DNA of 64,000 nt from Bacteroides ihuae (GCF_900104585.1 NZ_FNVX01000004.1:496001-560000), one strand, 5' to 3'; shown: positions 25,793-35,590, counted from the stretch's first letter. Translations and numbers: made by a program. Notes: a model not told the origin generated them from the sequence alone.

Positions 25793-26521
25793 TCAAGGAT
25801 GCATAGGGTCATTTTGCTCCACACGCCGACGTTCCTCAAGCAGTTGCATGTTTTCTCTTGATTTTGTAATAAACTCTTTCACCATCTTATTTTCTTTGAA
25901 AGTTAAAGGTGCATCTTTCATAATATCTTCTATCTGAGGAGTCATAAGAGGATAAGGCAAGTTATTGCCAAGCATCATAAAAACACTTGGTCCAAGAATA
26001 TTTTCATAGTTATCAGAGATAAACTTCTTGATATATGCATTCATCTCATTAGCTAAAGCTTCACCTTCTTTGTTTAGTTCTTCATGAATATCAGATAAAT
26101 CGCCTCCATCCATAACCATCCTAGCTTCTTTACGTTGCAAATCCGCTATTTTAAGATCCATTGCATTCTTTTTGTCGATAAATTCATAGAGAGCATCATT
26201 CAAAGGAGTACCTTTGGCAGTCATCTGCGTATCGTCAATAGAAATAGTAATGGCTCCGTCTTCAAGAACCAAGGGCATAATGCTTTCATCATCCATATAA
26301 AGAGTTACCATCAAAATCGAATCAACAGAACCTTTCATCGTAAACAATCCATGGATGACTTCCGCAGAATCAACAGATACCCATTCGCCATTCTGAAGTA
26401 CTTTCAGGAAAAGTTTTTTCCCATCAAGACTTGTTACAGACGAGGTACCTTCTATTTTGTACTTACTCCCACAAGAAGTAAGAGACAAAAGCAGAAATAT
26501 AAGAGAAAAAAGTTTATTCAC
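25793..26521 (-). CDS. DUF4369-like lipoprotein
   Basis: Lipoprotein signal MNKLFSLIFLLLSLTSC. The N-terminal part (about 20-110) resembles the DUF4369 beta-sandwich found before thioredoxin-like domains in Bacteroidetes (KYKIEGTSS, LDGKKLFLKV, GLFTMKGSVD). Here no thioredoxin domain follows; the C-terminal 130 residues are largely helical and charged. Function is unknown; an envelope location is likely. Its 3' end overlaps no terminator, and it converges with plsC. Confidence 0.8.
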   Translation of the reverse strand: MNKLFSLIFLLLSLTSCGSKYKIEGTSSVTSLDGKKLFLKVLQNGEWVSVDSAEVIHGLFTMKGSVDSILMVTLYMDDESIMPLVLEDGAITISIDDTQMTAKGTPLNDALYEFIDKKNAMDLKIADLQRKEARMVMDGGDLSDIHEELNKEGEALANEMNAYIKKFISDNYENILGPSVFMMLGNNLPYPLMTPQIEDIMKDAPLTFKENKMVKEFITKSRENMQLLEERRRVEQNDPMHP

Positions 26522-26849
26522 ATTTATCCAAATTACATATTACAAGCCCCGAATTGCAAGTAACATCTTATAGAAACGTTAACAATCACAATTCAACGTC
26601 TTATAATGGTTATGGTTACAAAGTTACAATCAAATCGCAATGAAAAGAAACATTTTATTAATATTTAAAACTTGTAATACTTTTTTCTTTAATAAACCTT
26701 ATAAACAACCAAGTCAGACTATATTTTTCAATTAGTTTACCTAAATTTGCATATTAGTGCCTCTATGAAAGCACTATTAATTGTCTCTGGGCACTTCTCT
26801 ATTTGCATAAGGAACAGATAATTCATAAATACATAATTAATTTATACTC
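26522..26849. other. Divergent intergenic region with peptidase leader
   Basis: It separates the DUF4369 gene from the S46 peptidases. The right part holds a -7 box and a leader of about 95 nt with short alternative hairpins (TAGTGC pairing with GCACTA, or AGTGCC with GGCACT) and an 18-codon frame at 26765-26821. The left part is AT-rich and empty. Confidence 0.45.
26742..26749 (+). promoter_or_regulatory. -7 element of the S46 peptidase operon
   Basis: TAAATTTG, an exact -7 match about 100 bp before the ATG at 26850. No good -33 was found. Confidence 0.5.
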
Positions 26850-29015
26850 ATGAACAAATTAAAAATCTATTTACTGGCGCTAGTCACCCTAATAGTTTGC
26901 TCCGCAAAAGCGGACGAAGGCATGTGGCTACTGCAGATGATGCAGGAACAGCATTCTATTGATATGATGAAGAAACAAGGCTTGAAGCTAAATGCTGCAG
27001 ACTTGTACAATCCCAATGGCGTATCATTAAAAGATGCAGTCGGTATTTTCGGAAGAGGATGCACAGGAGAAATCATTTCTGCCGAAGGATTAGTTTTAAC
27101 AAATCATCACTGTGGGTACGGATCCATTCAACAACATAGTTCGGTGGAGCATGATTATTTGACCGATGGATTTTGGGCTACATCCAGAGATAAAGAATTA
27201 GTTACCCCGGGATTAACTTTCACTTTTATTGAAAGGATTGAAGACGTTACCGACATCGTGAATGCCAAAATAGCTTCTAAAGAGATTACTGAAACCCAGT
27301 CATTCACAGGTAAATTCTTAAATTCACTAGCCCAGGAGCTTTATGAAAAAAGCGATCTTAAAGGAAAAAAAGGTATTGTTCCGCAAGCCTTACCATTCTA
27401 CGCCGGGAATAGATTCTATATGTTCTATAAAAAAGTGTATTCCGATCTTCGTATGGTTGCAGCTCCTCCTTCATCAGTAGGAAAATTCGGTGGTGAAACA
27501 GACAACTGGATGTGGCCACGCCATACAGGAGACTTCTCGATGTTTCGTATCTATGCCGACGCAAACGGTGAACCTGCAGATTACAGCCCCGAGAATGTTC
27601 CTTTAAAAACGAAGAAACATCTGCCTATCAGTATCAAAGGATTGAAAGAAGGTGATTATGCTATGATCATGGGCTTTCCCGGAAGTACAAGCCGCTACCT
27701 TACCGTATCTGAAGTAAAAGAACGTATGGATGCTACTAATTCTCCACGTATTCGCATACGGGGTGTTCGTCAAGATGTATTGATCAAAGAAATGAATGCC
27801 AGTGACAAAGTACGCATCCAGTACGCTAGCAAATATGCCGGTTCATCTAATTACTGGAAGAACTCTATCGGTATGAACAAAGCCATCATAGACAATGATG
27901 TGCTAGGAGCTAAAGCCGATCAGGAAAACAAATTCGCAGCATTTGCCAAAGAGCAAAACAATGAAGCATACTCTAAGGCAGTAAAAGAGATCGATGAAGT
28001 CGTAGCAAAAACATCTCCTTTGAAATACCAACGCACTTGCCTTATCGAAGCTTTTTTAAATGGCATCGAGTTTGGAGTGAGCTACACCATGTTCGACAAG
28101 ATGAAAGAAGCTATCGCAAAAAAGGAGGCATCTAAGATCGATTCCTTGAAAGCTGATTTCAAAAAAATGTACGAACGTATCCATGATAAAGATTACGATC
28201 ATGAAGTGGATCGCAAAGTAGCCAAAGCAATGTTTCCACTTTATGCAGAGATGATTCCTGCTGAACAACGTCCTGATATTTATCATTTCATCGAAAAAGA
28301 GTACAAAGGAAACTATAACAAGTTTGTTGATGATATGTATAACAACTCTATCATGGCCAACGAACAAAACTTGGCGAAATTCTTAAAAAAGCCGACAGCG
28401 AAAGCATTGAATGCAGATCTTTGCAACCGCTACTATCGCTCAGCATACAATAAGTACACTGAATTAGCTAAAGAACTGGATCCTTTGTCAGATGAGCTAG
28501 ACTTAGTACACAAAACGTATGTGCGCGGGCTAGGTGAGATGAAAGCTCCTGTGCCTTCCTATCCGGATGCCAACTTTACTATTCGTCTGACCTATGGTAA
28601 TGTAAAAGCTTACAGTCCCAGAGATGCCGTTCATTACAAGTATTATACGACCACTAACGGCATTCTCGAAAAAGAGAATCCTGATGACCGTGAATTTATA
28701 GTACCGGCCAAATTGAAAGAGCTAATTGAGAAAAAAGATTTCGGACGCTATGCATTGCCTAACGGTGAGATGCCTGTCTGTTTCCTAACGACTAACGATA
28801 TCACAGGTGGTAACTCAGGTAGCCCCGTTATTAACGAAAATGGCGAACTGATAGGCTGTGCTTTCGACGGTAACTGGGAATCATTAAGCGGCGACATTAA
28901 CTTTAATAACGATTTGCAACGTTGCATCAATCTGGACATCCGCTATGTACTTTTCGTCCTTGATAAGTTAGGAAATTGCGGACATTTGATTGATGAAATG
29001 ACCATTGTAGAATAA
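26850..29015 (+). CDS. S46-family dipeptidyl-peptidase, DPP7-type
   Basis: The 721-residue product has a signal peptide ending in SAKA before DEGMWLLQ, where the mature enzyme begins. The chymotrypsin-fold triad is visible: His86 in [10 protein letters not shown], an Asp in the central [18 protein letters not shown] region, and Ser656 in TGGNSGSPV. Members of S46 release dipeptides from peptide N-termini in the periplasm. The residue at the S1 pocket is Gly674 (AFDGNWE), matching the Gly of Porphyromonas DPP7, which prefers hydrophobic or broad P1 residues. It is co-oriented with a paralogue with different pocket, 17 bp downstream. Confidence 0.92.
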   Translation: MNKLKIYLLALVTLIVCSAKADEGMWLLQMMQEQHSIDMMKKQGLKLNAADLYNPNGVSLKDAVGIFGRGCTGEIISAEGLVLTNHHCGYGSIQQHSSVEHDYLTDGFWATSRDKELVTPGLTFTFIERIEDVTDIVNAKIASKEITETQSFTGKFLNSLAQELYEKSDLKGKKGIVPQALPFYAGNRFYMFYKKVYSDLRMVAAPPSSVGKFGGETDNWMWPRHTGDFSMFRIYADANGEPADYSPENVPLKTKKHLPISIKGLKEGDYAMIMGFPGSTSRYLTVSEVKERMDATNSPRIRIRGVRQDVLIKEMNASDKVRIQYASKYAGSSNYWKNSIGMNKAIIDNDVLGAKADQENKFAAFAKEQNNEAYSKAVKEIDEVVAKTSPLKYQRTCLIEAFLNGIEFGVSYTMFDKMKEAIAKKEASKIDSLKADFKKMYERIHDKDYDHEVDRKVAKAMFPLYAEMIPAEQRPDIYHFIEKEYKGNYNKFVDDMYNNSIMANEQNLAKFLKKPTAKALNADLCNRYYRSAYNKYTELAKELDPLSDELDLVHKTYVRGLGEMKAPVPSYPDANFTIRLTYGNVKAYSPRDAVHYKYYTTTNGILEKENPDDREFIVPAKLKELIEKKDFGRYALPNGEMPVCFLTTNDITGGNSGSPVINENGELIGCAFDGNWESLSGDINFNNDLQRCINLDIRYVLFVLDKLGNCGHLIDEMTIVE

Positions 29016-29032
29016 ACGTGAAACAAATTTTT

Positions 29033-31201
29033 ATGATAAAGAAAATTCTATTCACCCTAACCCTGTCTTTTAGCACATTGTTTCAGGCCGTAGCCGACGA
29101 AGGCATGTGGATGCTGACTGACCTGAAACAGCAGAATGCGGTAGCGATGATGGAGCTAGGACTAGAAATTCCTATTGATCAGATATACAATCCCAACGGC
29201 ATCTCACTAAAAGATGCCGTGGTTCACTTTGGTGGAGGGTGCACGGCCGAAGTTATTTCGGCTGAGGGCCTTGTCCTCACCAATCACCATTGTGGCTACG
29301 GAGCCATACAACAGCAAAGCAGTGTGGAACATGATTACCTGACCAACGGATTCTGGGCAATGAATCACAGCGAAGAGCTGCCTTGTAAAGATCTGACCGT
29401 AACTTTCATTGATAAGATTCTTGATGTAACGACTTACGTCAATGAACAACTCAAGAAAGATGACGATCCCAATGGAACAAACTACCTGTCGCCTAAATAT
29501 TTGGAGAAAGTAGCCGATCGTTTTGCCAAAAAGCAAAATATAGAAGTTACTCCTGCCACAAAACTTGAACTGAAAGTTTTTTATGGAGGCAACAAGTATT
29601 ATTTGTTTATTAAAACGATTTATAGTGATATTCGTATGGTAGGTGCCCCTCCTTCGGCCATAGGTAAGTATGGTGCCGATACAGACAACTGGATGTGGCC
29701 GCGCCACACAGGAGATTTCTCTCTGTTCCGCATCTATGCAGATAAAAATGGTAAGCCGGCAGCATACTCAAAAGAGAACGTGCCATTACAAGTGAAAAAG
29801 CACCTAACAATTAGTCTGGCAGGCGTACAAGAAGGGGATTTTACTTTCGTTATGGGATTTCCCGGACGCAACTGGCGCTATATGATTTCCGATGAAGTGG
29901 AAGAGCGCATGCAAACAACTAACTTCATGCGCCATCATGTACGTGAAGTTCGACAAGAAGCTCTAATGGAGCAAATGCAGAAAGATCCGGCTGTTCGCAT
30001 TCATTATGCGAGCAAATATGCTTCATCTGCCAATTACTGGAAAAATGCCATTGGCATGAACGAAGGCTTAGTTCGCCTGAAAGTGCTCGATACAAAACGA
30101 GCACAGCAAGAGCAGCTTCTAGCCCGCGGAAGAAAGATTGGAGATGACTCATACCAGAAAGCGTTCGATGACATACGCTCCATCGTGGCCCAACGTCGTG
30201 ACGCAATGTATCATCAGCAGGCTATTGGTGAAGCATTGATCACTGCACTCGACTTCATGCGGATACCTTCAACCAAGGCTCTATCCGAGGCACTTCGACT
30301 CAAAAATGACACCATAATAAAAGAAGAAATCACTAAGTTGAAAGAAGATGCCGAGAAGTATTTCGCATCCGTTTCTTTTCCTGAAATAGAACGAATAGTA
30401 GGAAAGAAGATGTTGAAAACCTATGCAGGGTATATCCCAGAGGAACAACAAATCAGCATTTTCAGTACTATAGACAAGCATTTCAAAGGCAATAGCGATG
30501 CATTTATCGATGCATGCTTCGCTAGCTCTATCTTTGGTTCAAAAGAGAACTTTGATAAATTTATCAAGCGTCCTTCTGCTAAAGCATTAAACAAAGACTG
30601 GATGATACTTTTCAAACAATCTATTGCTGAAGGAATATACCAAACAACGATGGCGATGAAAGAAGCCAACGAAAATTATGATGCAGCTCATAAAATTTGG
30701 GTAAAGGGCATGATGGACATGAAACAAGAGGCAGGACAACCAATTTATCCTGATGCCAACTCCACACTTAGACTTACTTATGGGAAAGTGTTGTCTTATC
30801 AACCCGCAGACGGAATAAAATATGATTATTACACTACCCTGCGAGGCGTAATGGAGAAAGAGGACCCAAATAACTGGGAGTTTGTAGTACCTGCCAAATT
30901 AAAGCAACTCTATGAAGCCAAAGACTTTGGTCGCTATGCCATGCAGAATGGCGAGATGCCAGTCTGCTTCATCGTGAACACTGATAACACCGGAGGTAAT
31001 TCCGGCAGTCCGGTATTCAACGCCAAAGGCGAACTCATAGGAGCCGGCTTCGACCGGAACTACGAAGGCCTTACAGGTGATATTGCATTCCGCCCTTCAT
31101 CGCAGCGCGCTGCCTGTGTCGATATCCGTTATATCTTATTCATTATTGATAAATATGCCGGAGCTTCACACATTGTCAACGAACTGACTATTAGCAAATA
31201 A
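29033..31201 (+). CDS. S46-family dipeptidyl-peptidase, DPP11-type
   Basis: The 722-residue product starts at ATG 29033 (MIKKILFTLTLSFSTLFQ, signal peptide); a GTG 15 bp earlier is an alternative. Triad elements: [28 protein letters not shown] and Ser657 in TGGNSGSPV. The S1-pocket residue is Arg675 (GFDRNYE), the position that in Porphyromonas DPP11 is the Arg that selects acidic P1 residues. So this copy likely cleaves after Asp or Glu. The gene follows the DPP7-type gene directly and should share its promoter; together they cover complementary peptides. Specificity is inferred from one residue by alignment. Confidence 0.9.
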   Translation: MIKKILFTLTLSFSTLFQAVADEGMWMLTDLKQQNAVAMMELGLEIPIDQIYNPNGISLKDAVVHFGGGCTAEVISAEGLVLTNHHCGYGAIQQQSSVEHDYLTNGFWAMNHSEELPCKDLTVTFIDKILDVTTYVNEQLKKDDDPNGTNYLSPKYLEKVADRFAKKQNIEVTPATKLELKVFYGGNKYYLFIKTIYSDIRMVGAPPSAIGKYGADTDNWMWPRHTGDFSLFRIYADKNGKPAAYSKENVPLQVKKHLTISLAGVQEGDFTFVMGFPGRNWRYMISDEVEERMQTTNFMRHHVREVRQEALMEQMQKDPAVRIHYASKYASSANYWKNAIGMNEGLVRLKVLDTKRAQQEQLLARGRKIGDDSYQKAFDDIRSIVAQRRDAMYHQQAIGEALITALDFMRIPSTKALSEALRLKNDTIIKEEITKLKEDAEKYFASVSFPEIERIVGKKMLKTYAGYIPEEQQISIFSTIDKHFKGNSDAFIDACFASSIFGSKENFDKFIKRPSAKALNKDWMILFKQSIAEGIYQTTMAMKEANENYDAAHKIWVKGMMDMKQEAGQPIYPDANSTLRLTYGKVLSYQPADGIKYDYYTTLRGVMEKEDPNNWEFVVPAKLKQLYEAKDFGRYAMQNGEMPVCFIVNTDNTGGNSGSPVFNAKGELIGAGFDRNYEGLTGDIAFRPSSQRAACVDIRYILFIIDKYAGASHIVNELTISK

Positions 31202-31207
31202 ACAACT

Positions 31208-31244
31208 ATCTGAGTGGGGGATTAAACAAAATCCTCCACCAGAT
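31208..31244. terminator. Hairpin between convergent peptidase and HicB-like genes
   Basis: A stem of about 14 pairs (31208-31222 with 31231-31244, with one bulge and one G-T pair), loop of about 8 nt. It overlaps the last codons of the HicB-like gene; there is no T-run on the plus strand, so strength is uncertain. Confidence 0.4.
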
Positions 31245-31404
31245 ACATTTCATCCATAAGCTCTTCCATCAACTCTTGCAGATTATTGATCGCTTCTTCA
31301 GGAGAATCGCCATAAACATTGCATTGCATATTATTGGATAGCCATGCAAAATAGCCGCCATCCGATGTACGTTCAAGTACATATTCTTCTCTGTTCAGTT
31401 TCAT
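31222..31404 (-). CDS. Small HicB-like protein
   Basis: The 60-residue product resembles the antitoxin fold of HicB: GGYFAWLSNNMQCNVYGDSP followed by an amphipathic EEAINNLQELMEELMDEM helix. No HicA-like toxin or HTH tail is present. Its ATG overlaps the stop of the glycosyltransferase gene by 4 bp (ATGA), which suggests translational coupling rather than an independent toxin-antitoxin pair. Role unknown; it might bind RNA or be a partial HicB fold put to another use. Confidence 0.75.
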   Translation of the reverse strand: MKLNREEYVLERTSDGGYFAWLSNNMQCNVYGDSPEEAINNLQELMEELMDEMYLVEDFV

Positions 31405-32525
31405 ATAGATAAATATTTAGTAAAACTCGGCCATGTAATAACCGATTGAGAATTTGTTATTGTTTCCAACTCATTAACTATCAAGCGCTCACTACTGCGA
31501 GCCCAATACATAAAATTGCGATTAGGCACATATCCATCCGAGAAGCGAAGCAGACGTTCTATCTCAAACGAATCAGAGACAATACCTGCTCCCGCCTGTT
31601 TCGCATCATACGCATTACAATCTTGCTCAATGTGAGCAGGCACCATCAATACAGGCTTTCCTAAATACATTGCCTCGCAAATAGATTCAAATCCGGCTGT
31701 GCTTGCATAAGCACGACAGCCAGCCATATAACTTAAAAACTTCACATCATCAATTTGATGAAAATGTAATGTCTCGTCTACTTCTGTCACTTCCTCAGCT
31801 TCAGATTTATCCCAAAAGAAATGCATAGGCACATCAGGATACAATTCATGAAACTCATGTACACTATCTGCAAAGCCTGAATTTACCATGTAACCATGCA
31901 CATAGTTACCATCTTCAGGTTGCAAAGTCGTTATTTCCCGACGGAGCAACGGTGGTACTACAGCTACTCTATTTTCAACGTCCTCCTCCATCTCACGAAA
32001 CGAAAGAGCCAAACGCTTCATTGTTCCAATGCTAGTCAATCGAGTAAAAAAACGAAGCATAGCCAATTGGGTCGTACTTTTCCGAGGAAATTCAAACTCT
32101 TTATGTAAGAATAAATATTGATGACCGATACAAACATAAGGGGCAGAAGGGCGAAAAAGAGCGTACGTAAGCCCAGTTAATAATTCGTAGAAGTTGATAA
32201 CCACTTCCGCCCCTGTATCTTTGATTCGTTGATTAATATAATGCATACTCCGAAGATATTCGGGTACCCGTGCCACGTTATAAGCCAAACTCTTCGTCAC
32301 ACTAGCCCGTTTGTTAGCCTGTGTTGGTAAAAAGTTGGGGCTAATAAAACGTTTCACTGGAGCCTTAATATTTCGGTTAAAAAAGCCAGGAAGCGTCCGT
32401 GAGGAGCTTTTACCTACGAGCACTTCTACTACTTCATGCCCGCTACGCAATAACATATCTTCCAGTGTGATAGCCTGAGTAAAATGCCCCCTGCCCTCTC
32501 CTTGCACAATAAATAAGAATTTCAT
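31401..32525 (-). CDS. Glycosyltransferase (GT1/GT28-like, MurG-type fold)
   Basis: The 374-residue product has a GT-B fold. An N-terminal glycine-rich loop GEGRGHFTQAITLEDMLLRS (about 9-28) and a C-terminal donor site with STAGFESICEAMYLGKPVLM (about 283-302) and a HIEQDCNAYDA segment match UDP-glycosyltransferases of the MurG/UGT type. It has no signal or membrane helix, so it should act at the inner face of the membrane. The donor and acceptor are unknown; pairing with an LpxH-like phosphoesterase suggests lipid A or another envelope lipid. It overlaps both neighbours by 4 bp. Confidence 0.85.
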   Translation of the reverse strand: MKFLFIVQGEGRGHFTQAITLEDMLLRSGHEVVEVLVGKSSSRTLPGFFNRNIKAPVKRFISPNFLPTQANKRASVTKSLAYNVARVPEYLRSMHYINQRIKDTGAEVVINFYELLTGLTYALFRPSAPYVCIGHQYLFLHKEFEFPRKSTTQLAMLRFFTRLTSIGTMKRLALSFREMEEDVENRVAVVPPLLRREITTLQPEDGNYVHGYMVNSGFADSVHEFHELYPDVPMHFFWDKSEAEEVTEVDETLHFHQIDDVKFLSYMAGCRAYASTAGFESICEAMYLGKPVLMVPAHIEQDCNAYDAKQAGAGIVSDSFEIERLLRFSDGYVPNRNFMYWARSSERLIVNELETITNSQSVITWPSFTKYLSI

Positions 32526-33334
32526 GATGCTATTGTTATTTGTAAAGGTTGCTGTAAATCTTCCTCTTCTTCTACTTTGTTGAGGAGCATTTGATCAAAA
32601 TAGCGCACTGTCCAGTTTCCTTCTTCATCTTCAGTCAGTGCGGAGAGCGTCTCCACCCAATCGCCCGAGTTCAGGTAATGAATGCCATCATAATAAGCAT
32701 TTGCAGGATGATGAATATGCCCGCATATCACACCATTGCACTTCTTGGCACGAGCTAGCTGTACCAATTCAGCTTCATAGTTACAAATATAAGAAACAGC
32801 TGATTTTACTTTGTTTTTTATTGACTGCGAAAGCGAGTAGTAGGGTTTTCCCTGCTTCATTCTGCGCGCATTATAAACCTTGTTGAGCCACAGAAGAAAA
32901 GAGTATCCGGTATCTCCAAGCATTGCCAGCCATTTCATTTGAGTTGTGACGGTATCGAAAACATCACCATGCGTAACGTAATAACGCTTTCCGTGACTTT
33001 CATAAATACAATCCTTTACAATTCTCACATTATAAAAGTTCAGTGGAGCCAAAGCATCCAAAAAATCATCGTGATTACCTCGCACATAGATCACTTCTGT
33101 ACCAAATTTCTCCATCATCTTCATAATAACTTTAAAAAATTCAGTATGTTTGGGTTTCCATTTGTGCAAACCAGTCTTTTGCAAATGCCAACCATCAATA
33201 ATATCACCGTTCAATATTAGCCGATCACAATTTATTGATTTCAAGAAGCTACTCACTTCTTCGGTTTTTGAATGTGGCGACCCCAGATGTATATCCGAAA
33301 GAACCACAGTAGGATAATACGTGCGTAAATGCAT
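32522..33334 (-). CDS. LpxH-like metallophosphoesterase (UDP-2,3-diacylglucosamine diphosphatase type)
   Basis: The 270-residue product has the calcineurin-like metal motifs in order: LSDIHLG, NGDIIDGWH, VRGNHDDF, and GHIHHPA. The lid-like segment YSLSQSIKNKVKSAVSYI and NARRMKQGK are typical of the LpxH family. It would hydrolyse UDP-2,3-diacylglucosamine to lipid X in lipid A synthesis, although Bacteroidetes have several paralogues and this one may act on another nucleotide diphosphate lipid. It is the first gene of a three-gene coupled operon. Confidence 0.88.
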   Translation of the reverse strand: MHLRTYYPTVVLSDIHLGSPHSKTEEVSSFLKSINCDRLILNGDIIDGWHLQKTGLHKWKPKHTEFFKVIMKMMEKFGTEVIYVRGNHDDFLDALAPLNFYNVRIVKDCIYESHGKRYYVTHGDVFDTVTTQMKWLAMLGDTGYSFLLWLNKVYNARRMKQGKPYYSLSQSIKNKVKSAVSYICNYEAELVQLARAKKCNGVICGHIHHPANAYYDGIHYLNSGDWVETLSALTEDEEGNWTVRYFDQMLLNKVEEEEDLQQPLQITIAS

Positions 33335-33502
33335 ACTCTTTTTTATTATTGTTATGCAAAAATCACATTTTAAGATTACAAGATGATGACTATTGCATTA
33401 CTTTCCCATGAACAATACTTCAAATTGAATGTTTTTATTTCAAAACAAGATATTTAGTTTATGCCCCACAAGGGTTAGTTAAATTATTAAAACAAGAATA
33501 AG

Positions 33503-33799
33503 ATGGAAAAATTTGAAGCATTAATACAATCCAAAAGCCCCGTTCTAGTAGATTTCTTCGCCGAATGGTGTGGCCCCTGCAAAGCGATGAAGCCCGTTCT
33601 TGAAGAAGTCAAAGGACAATTGGGAGAGAAAGCGCGCATCGTAAAAATAGATGTGGATAAGTTTGAAGAGTTAGCCCAGAAATATCGTATTCAGTCCGTC
33701 CCTACTTTTATTTTGTTTAAAAATGGAGAATCTTTATGGAAGCATTCAGGCATTATTCAAAGTAAAGAATTGAAAGAAACTATCGAACAATACATTTAA
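33503..33799 (+). CDS. trxA: Thioredoxin
   Basis: The 98-residue product is a cytosolic thioredoxin with active site WCGPC in FFAEWCGPCKAMKPVL and cis-Pro in SVPTFILF. It reduces disulfides in the cytoplasm. Length and start (MEKFEALIQSKS) are typical. It is directly followed 4 bp later by a second, exported thioredoxin-like gene. Confidence 0.95.
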   Translation: MEKFEALIQSKSPVLVDFFAEWCGPCKAMKPVLEEVKGQLGEKARIVKIDVDKFEELAQKYRIQSVPTFILFKNGESLWKHSGIIQSKELKETIEQYI

Positions 33800-33803
33800 T
33801 AAG

Positions 33804-34277
33804 ATGAAAAGATCATTCATTACATTTATCATTGCCATAGTGGCTGGTATTTCTTTTGCGTCTGAGCATCAAGAGAAAGATCAAGAAAAAGAAACTAAAA
33901 AAGAAGCTCAAGATGGTGAAGTAGTGGTTATGAACAAAGCGCTGTTTATCAGTGAAGTGTTTGATTTTGAAAAATCACCCAAGTGGGAATACACAGGCAA
34001 CAAGCCCGCCATCATCGATTTATATGCTGATTGGTGCCCTCCTTGCCGTGCTATTGCACCTATCATAAAGAGTTTGGCCAAAGAATATGCTGGTAAAGTA
34101 GTGGTATACAAAGTAAATGTGGACAACGAGAAAGAGATTGCCTCCTTATTTCAAGCAACAAGTATTCCACTAGTAGTATATATTCCACTGAAAGGAGAGC
34201 CTAAATTCTTTCGCGGAGCGGCAGACAAAGCCACTTATAAGAAAGCAATTGACGAATTCTTACTGAAAACCGAATAA
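33804..34277 (+). CDS. Exported thioredoxin-fold protein (WCPPC)
   Basis: Signal peptide MKRSFITFIIAIVAGISFAS, then a charged linker (about 21-45) and a thioredoxin domain with WCPPC in DLYADWCPPCRAIAPI and SIPLVVYIPLKG. The CPPC dipeptide is common in periplasmic thioredoxins of Bacteroides. It probably reduces disulfides in the envelope, perhaps with the neighbouring cytosolic thioredoxin as partner indirectly. The 4-bp spacing implies one operon. The substrate is unknown. Confidence 0.9.
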   Translation: MKRSFITFIIAIVAGISFASEHQEKDQEKETKKEAQDGEVVVMNKALFISEVFDFEKSPKWEYTGNKPAIIDLYADWCPPCRAIAPIIKSLAKEYAGKVVVYKVNVDNEKEIASLFQATSIPLVVYIPLKGEPKFFRGAADKATYKKAIDEFLLKTE

Positions 34278-34338
34278 AGAATCAATGTTAAACCCAAGAA
34301 CCCCCATTCATCTCTAATCAATTCAATAACTCAAGCTA

Positions 34339-34372
34339 GTCGGCATCTATCCTCATTGGAATAGATGCCGAC
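34339..34372. terminator. Hairpin between convergent thioredoxin and efflux operons
   Basis: A perfect 12-bp stem (34339-34350 with 34361-34372) and a 10-nt loop. There is no strong T run, so it may act as an intrinsic terminator of moderate strength for both directions. Confidence 0.55.
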
Positions 34373-34411
34373 ATTATTTAAGCTATCAACGAATAAATAA
34401 ACCTGTCGCGT

Positions 34412-35590
34412 TTATAATTCAACTGCCGATAAATCTGTAAACGCTTTTTCAAAATCACGCTCTGCTGCCAATGTCTGGTTTACCGTCTCGTAATATAATC
34501 CAATTTCAACAATATAGTTCAAAAGAGAAATTTCACCTGCATTCAAGGCTTTTATTAATAGATTTGTATTATTGAATGTCACCAGAGATTTACGATATCC
34601 GATAGCTGTCTCTTGCAATCCGACAGCACGCATATACAAATTCTTTAGCTGATCGTAAAATTGTTGCTTACTTTCCGTCTGCTTAGCTTCGGCGGCTATT
34701 ACACCAGCTTTTGCCAACTTTATCCGGTTTTTGTTCTCCCACAAAGGGATAGAGATGCCAAGACTAATCCCCTGATATTTCTGTCCGAAAGTCTTTTCCT
34801 GCATATAGCCTGCCGAGAATGCAGGAAGCCCCATGGCCTGATTCAGCTTCACCTCTTTTTTATTCACGGCTATTTGTTGTTTCACATATTGCAATACTGG
34901 ATTTCTTTGTTCAGCATAGAGGTACCAATCTTCAAAATTGGCAGGTAGTGGAGTTTCATCATATTTATCATCAACAAATAAAACTTTTATCCCACCATTT
35001 AATCGTTTTAGTTCCAATAGAAGAGTGTTTCGTTCAACCTCTACTCGAGCCATTTCACCCTTAACAGTAGAAAGATTCAATTGGCTCTTATTGTATTCCA
35101 ACACATTCGCATCTCCTCTTTCCAGCCGTTCCTTATATGCTTTCGAGATGGTTTGAGCATGTTGAAGTCGAACGTCAAGCTCCACTTTCAATGCGTTATA
35201 ATAAGTCAGCTCAATGCAATGCTGTTTGGCTTCAAGAAGAATCTTGATCCGGTCTGATTTGTATTGAAGTTCCACTAATTGGTTCTTGCTGTCAGCCATC
35301 CGGCTTTTCATTCCGGTAATAGTCGGAATATCAAACATTTGCTTAATACTGAAATCTTTTCGACTCCCAATATTAGCCGGACTTCCCCACAGATAGCTAA
35401 ATTCCAGCTCAGGATTAGACAGGAAGATACCTGTCCTATTTTCTAAGCTTAACACTTTTACATCTTCCCTCAAAGTTTTGAGGGTGGTGTTATTCTCTTC
35501 AATCGATGTCAATACATCCTTAATACTATTTCTATTTTGGGCAGAGAGCGATACACTTGCCAGCAATGCCACGAATATTATGATTCTCAT
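34412..35590 (-). CDS. Outer-membrane efflux channel (TolC/CzcC family)
   Basis: The 392-residue product has a signal peptide (MRIIIFVALLASVSLSAQ) and two long coiled-coil repeats of the OEP type: LENRTGIFLSNPELEFSYLW and LTYYNALKVELDVRLQHAQ in the first, and NPVLQYVKQQIAVNKKEV and EAKQTESKQQFYDQL in the second. It is shorter than many TolC proteins, as CzcC/CusC are. It is the last gene of a six-gene metal efflux operon, overlapping the RND pump stop by 4 bp. It would export metal ions across the outer membrane with the adjacent pump. Confidence 0.88.
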   Translation of the reverse strand: MRIIIFVALLASVSLSAQNRNSIKDVLTSIEENNTTLKTLREDVKVLSLENRTGIFLSNPELEFSYLWGSPANIGSRKDFSIKQMFDIPTITGMKSRMADSKNQLVELQYKSDRIKILLEAKQHCIELTYYNALKVELDVRLQHAQTISKAYKERLERGDANVLEYNKSQLNLSTVKGEMARVEVERNTLLLELKRLNGGIKVLFVDDKYDETPLPANFEDWYLYAEQRNPVLQYVKQQIAVNKKEVKLNQAMGLPAFSAGYMQEKTFGQKYQGISLGISIPLWENKNRIKLAKAGVIAAEAKQTESKQQFYDQLKNLYMRAVGLQETAIGYRKSLVTFNNTNLLIKALNAGEISLLNYIVEIGLYYETVNQTLAAERDFEKAFTDLSAVEL

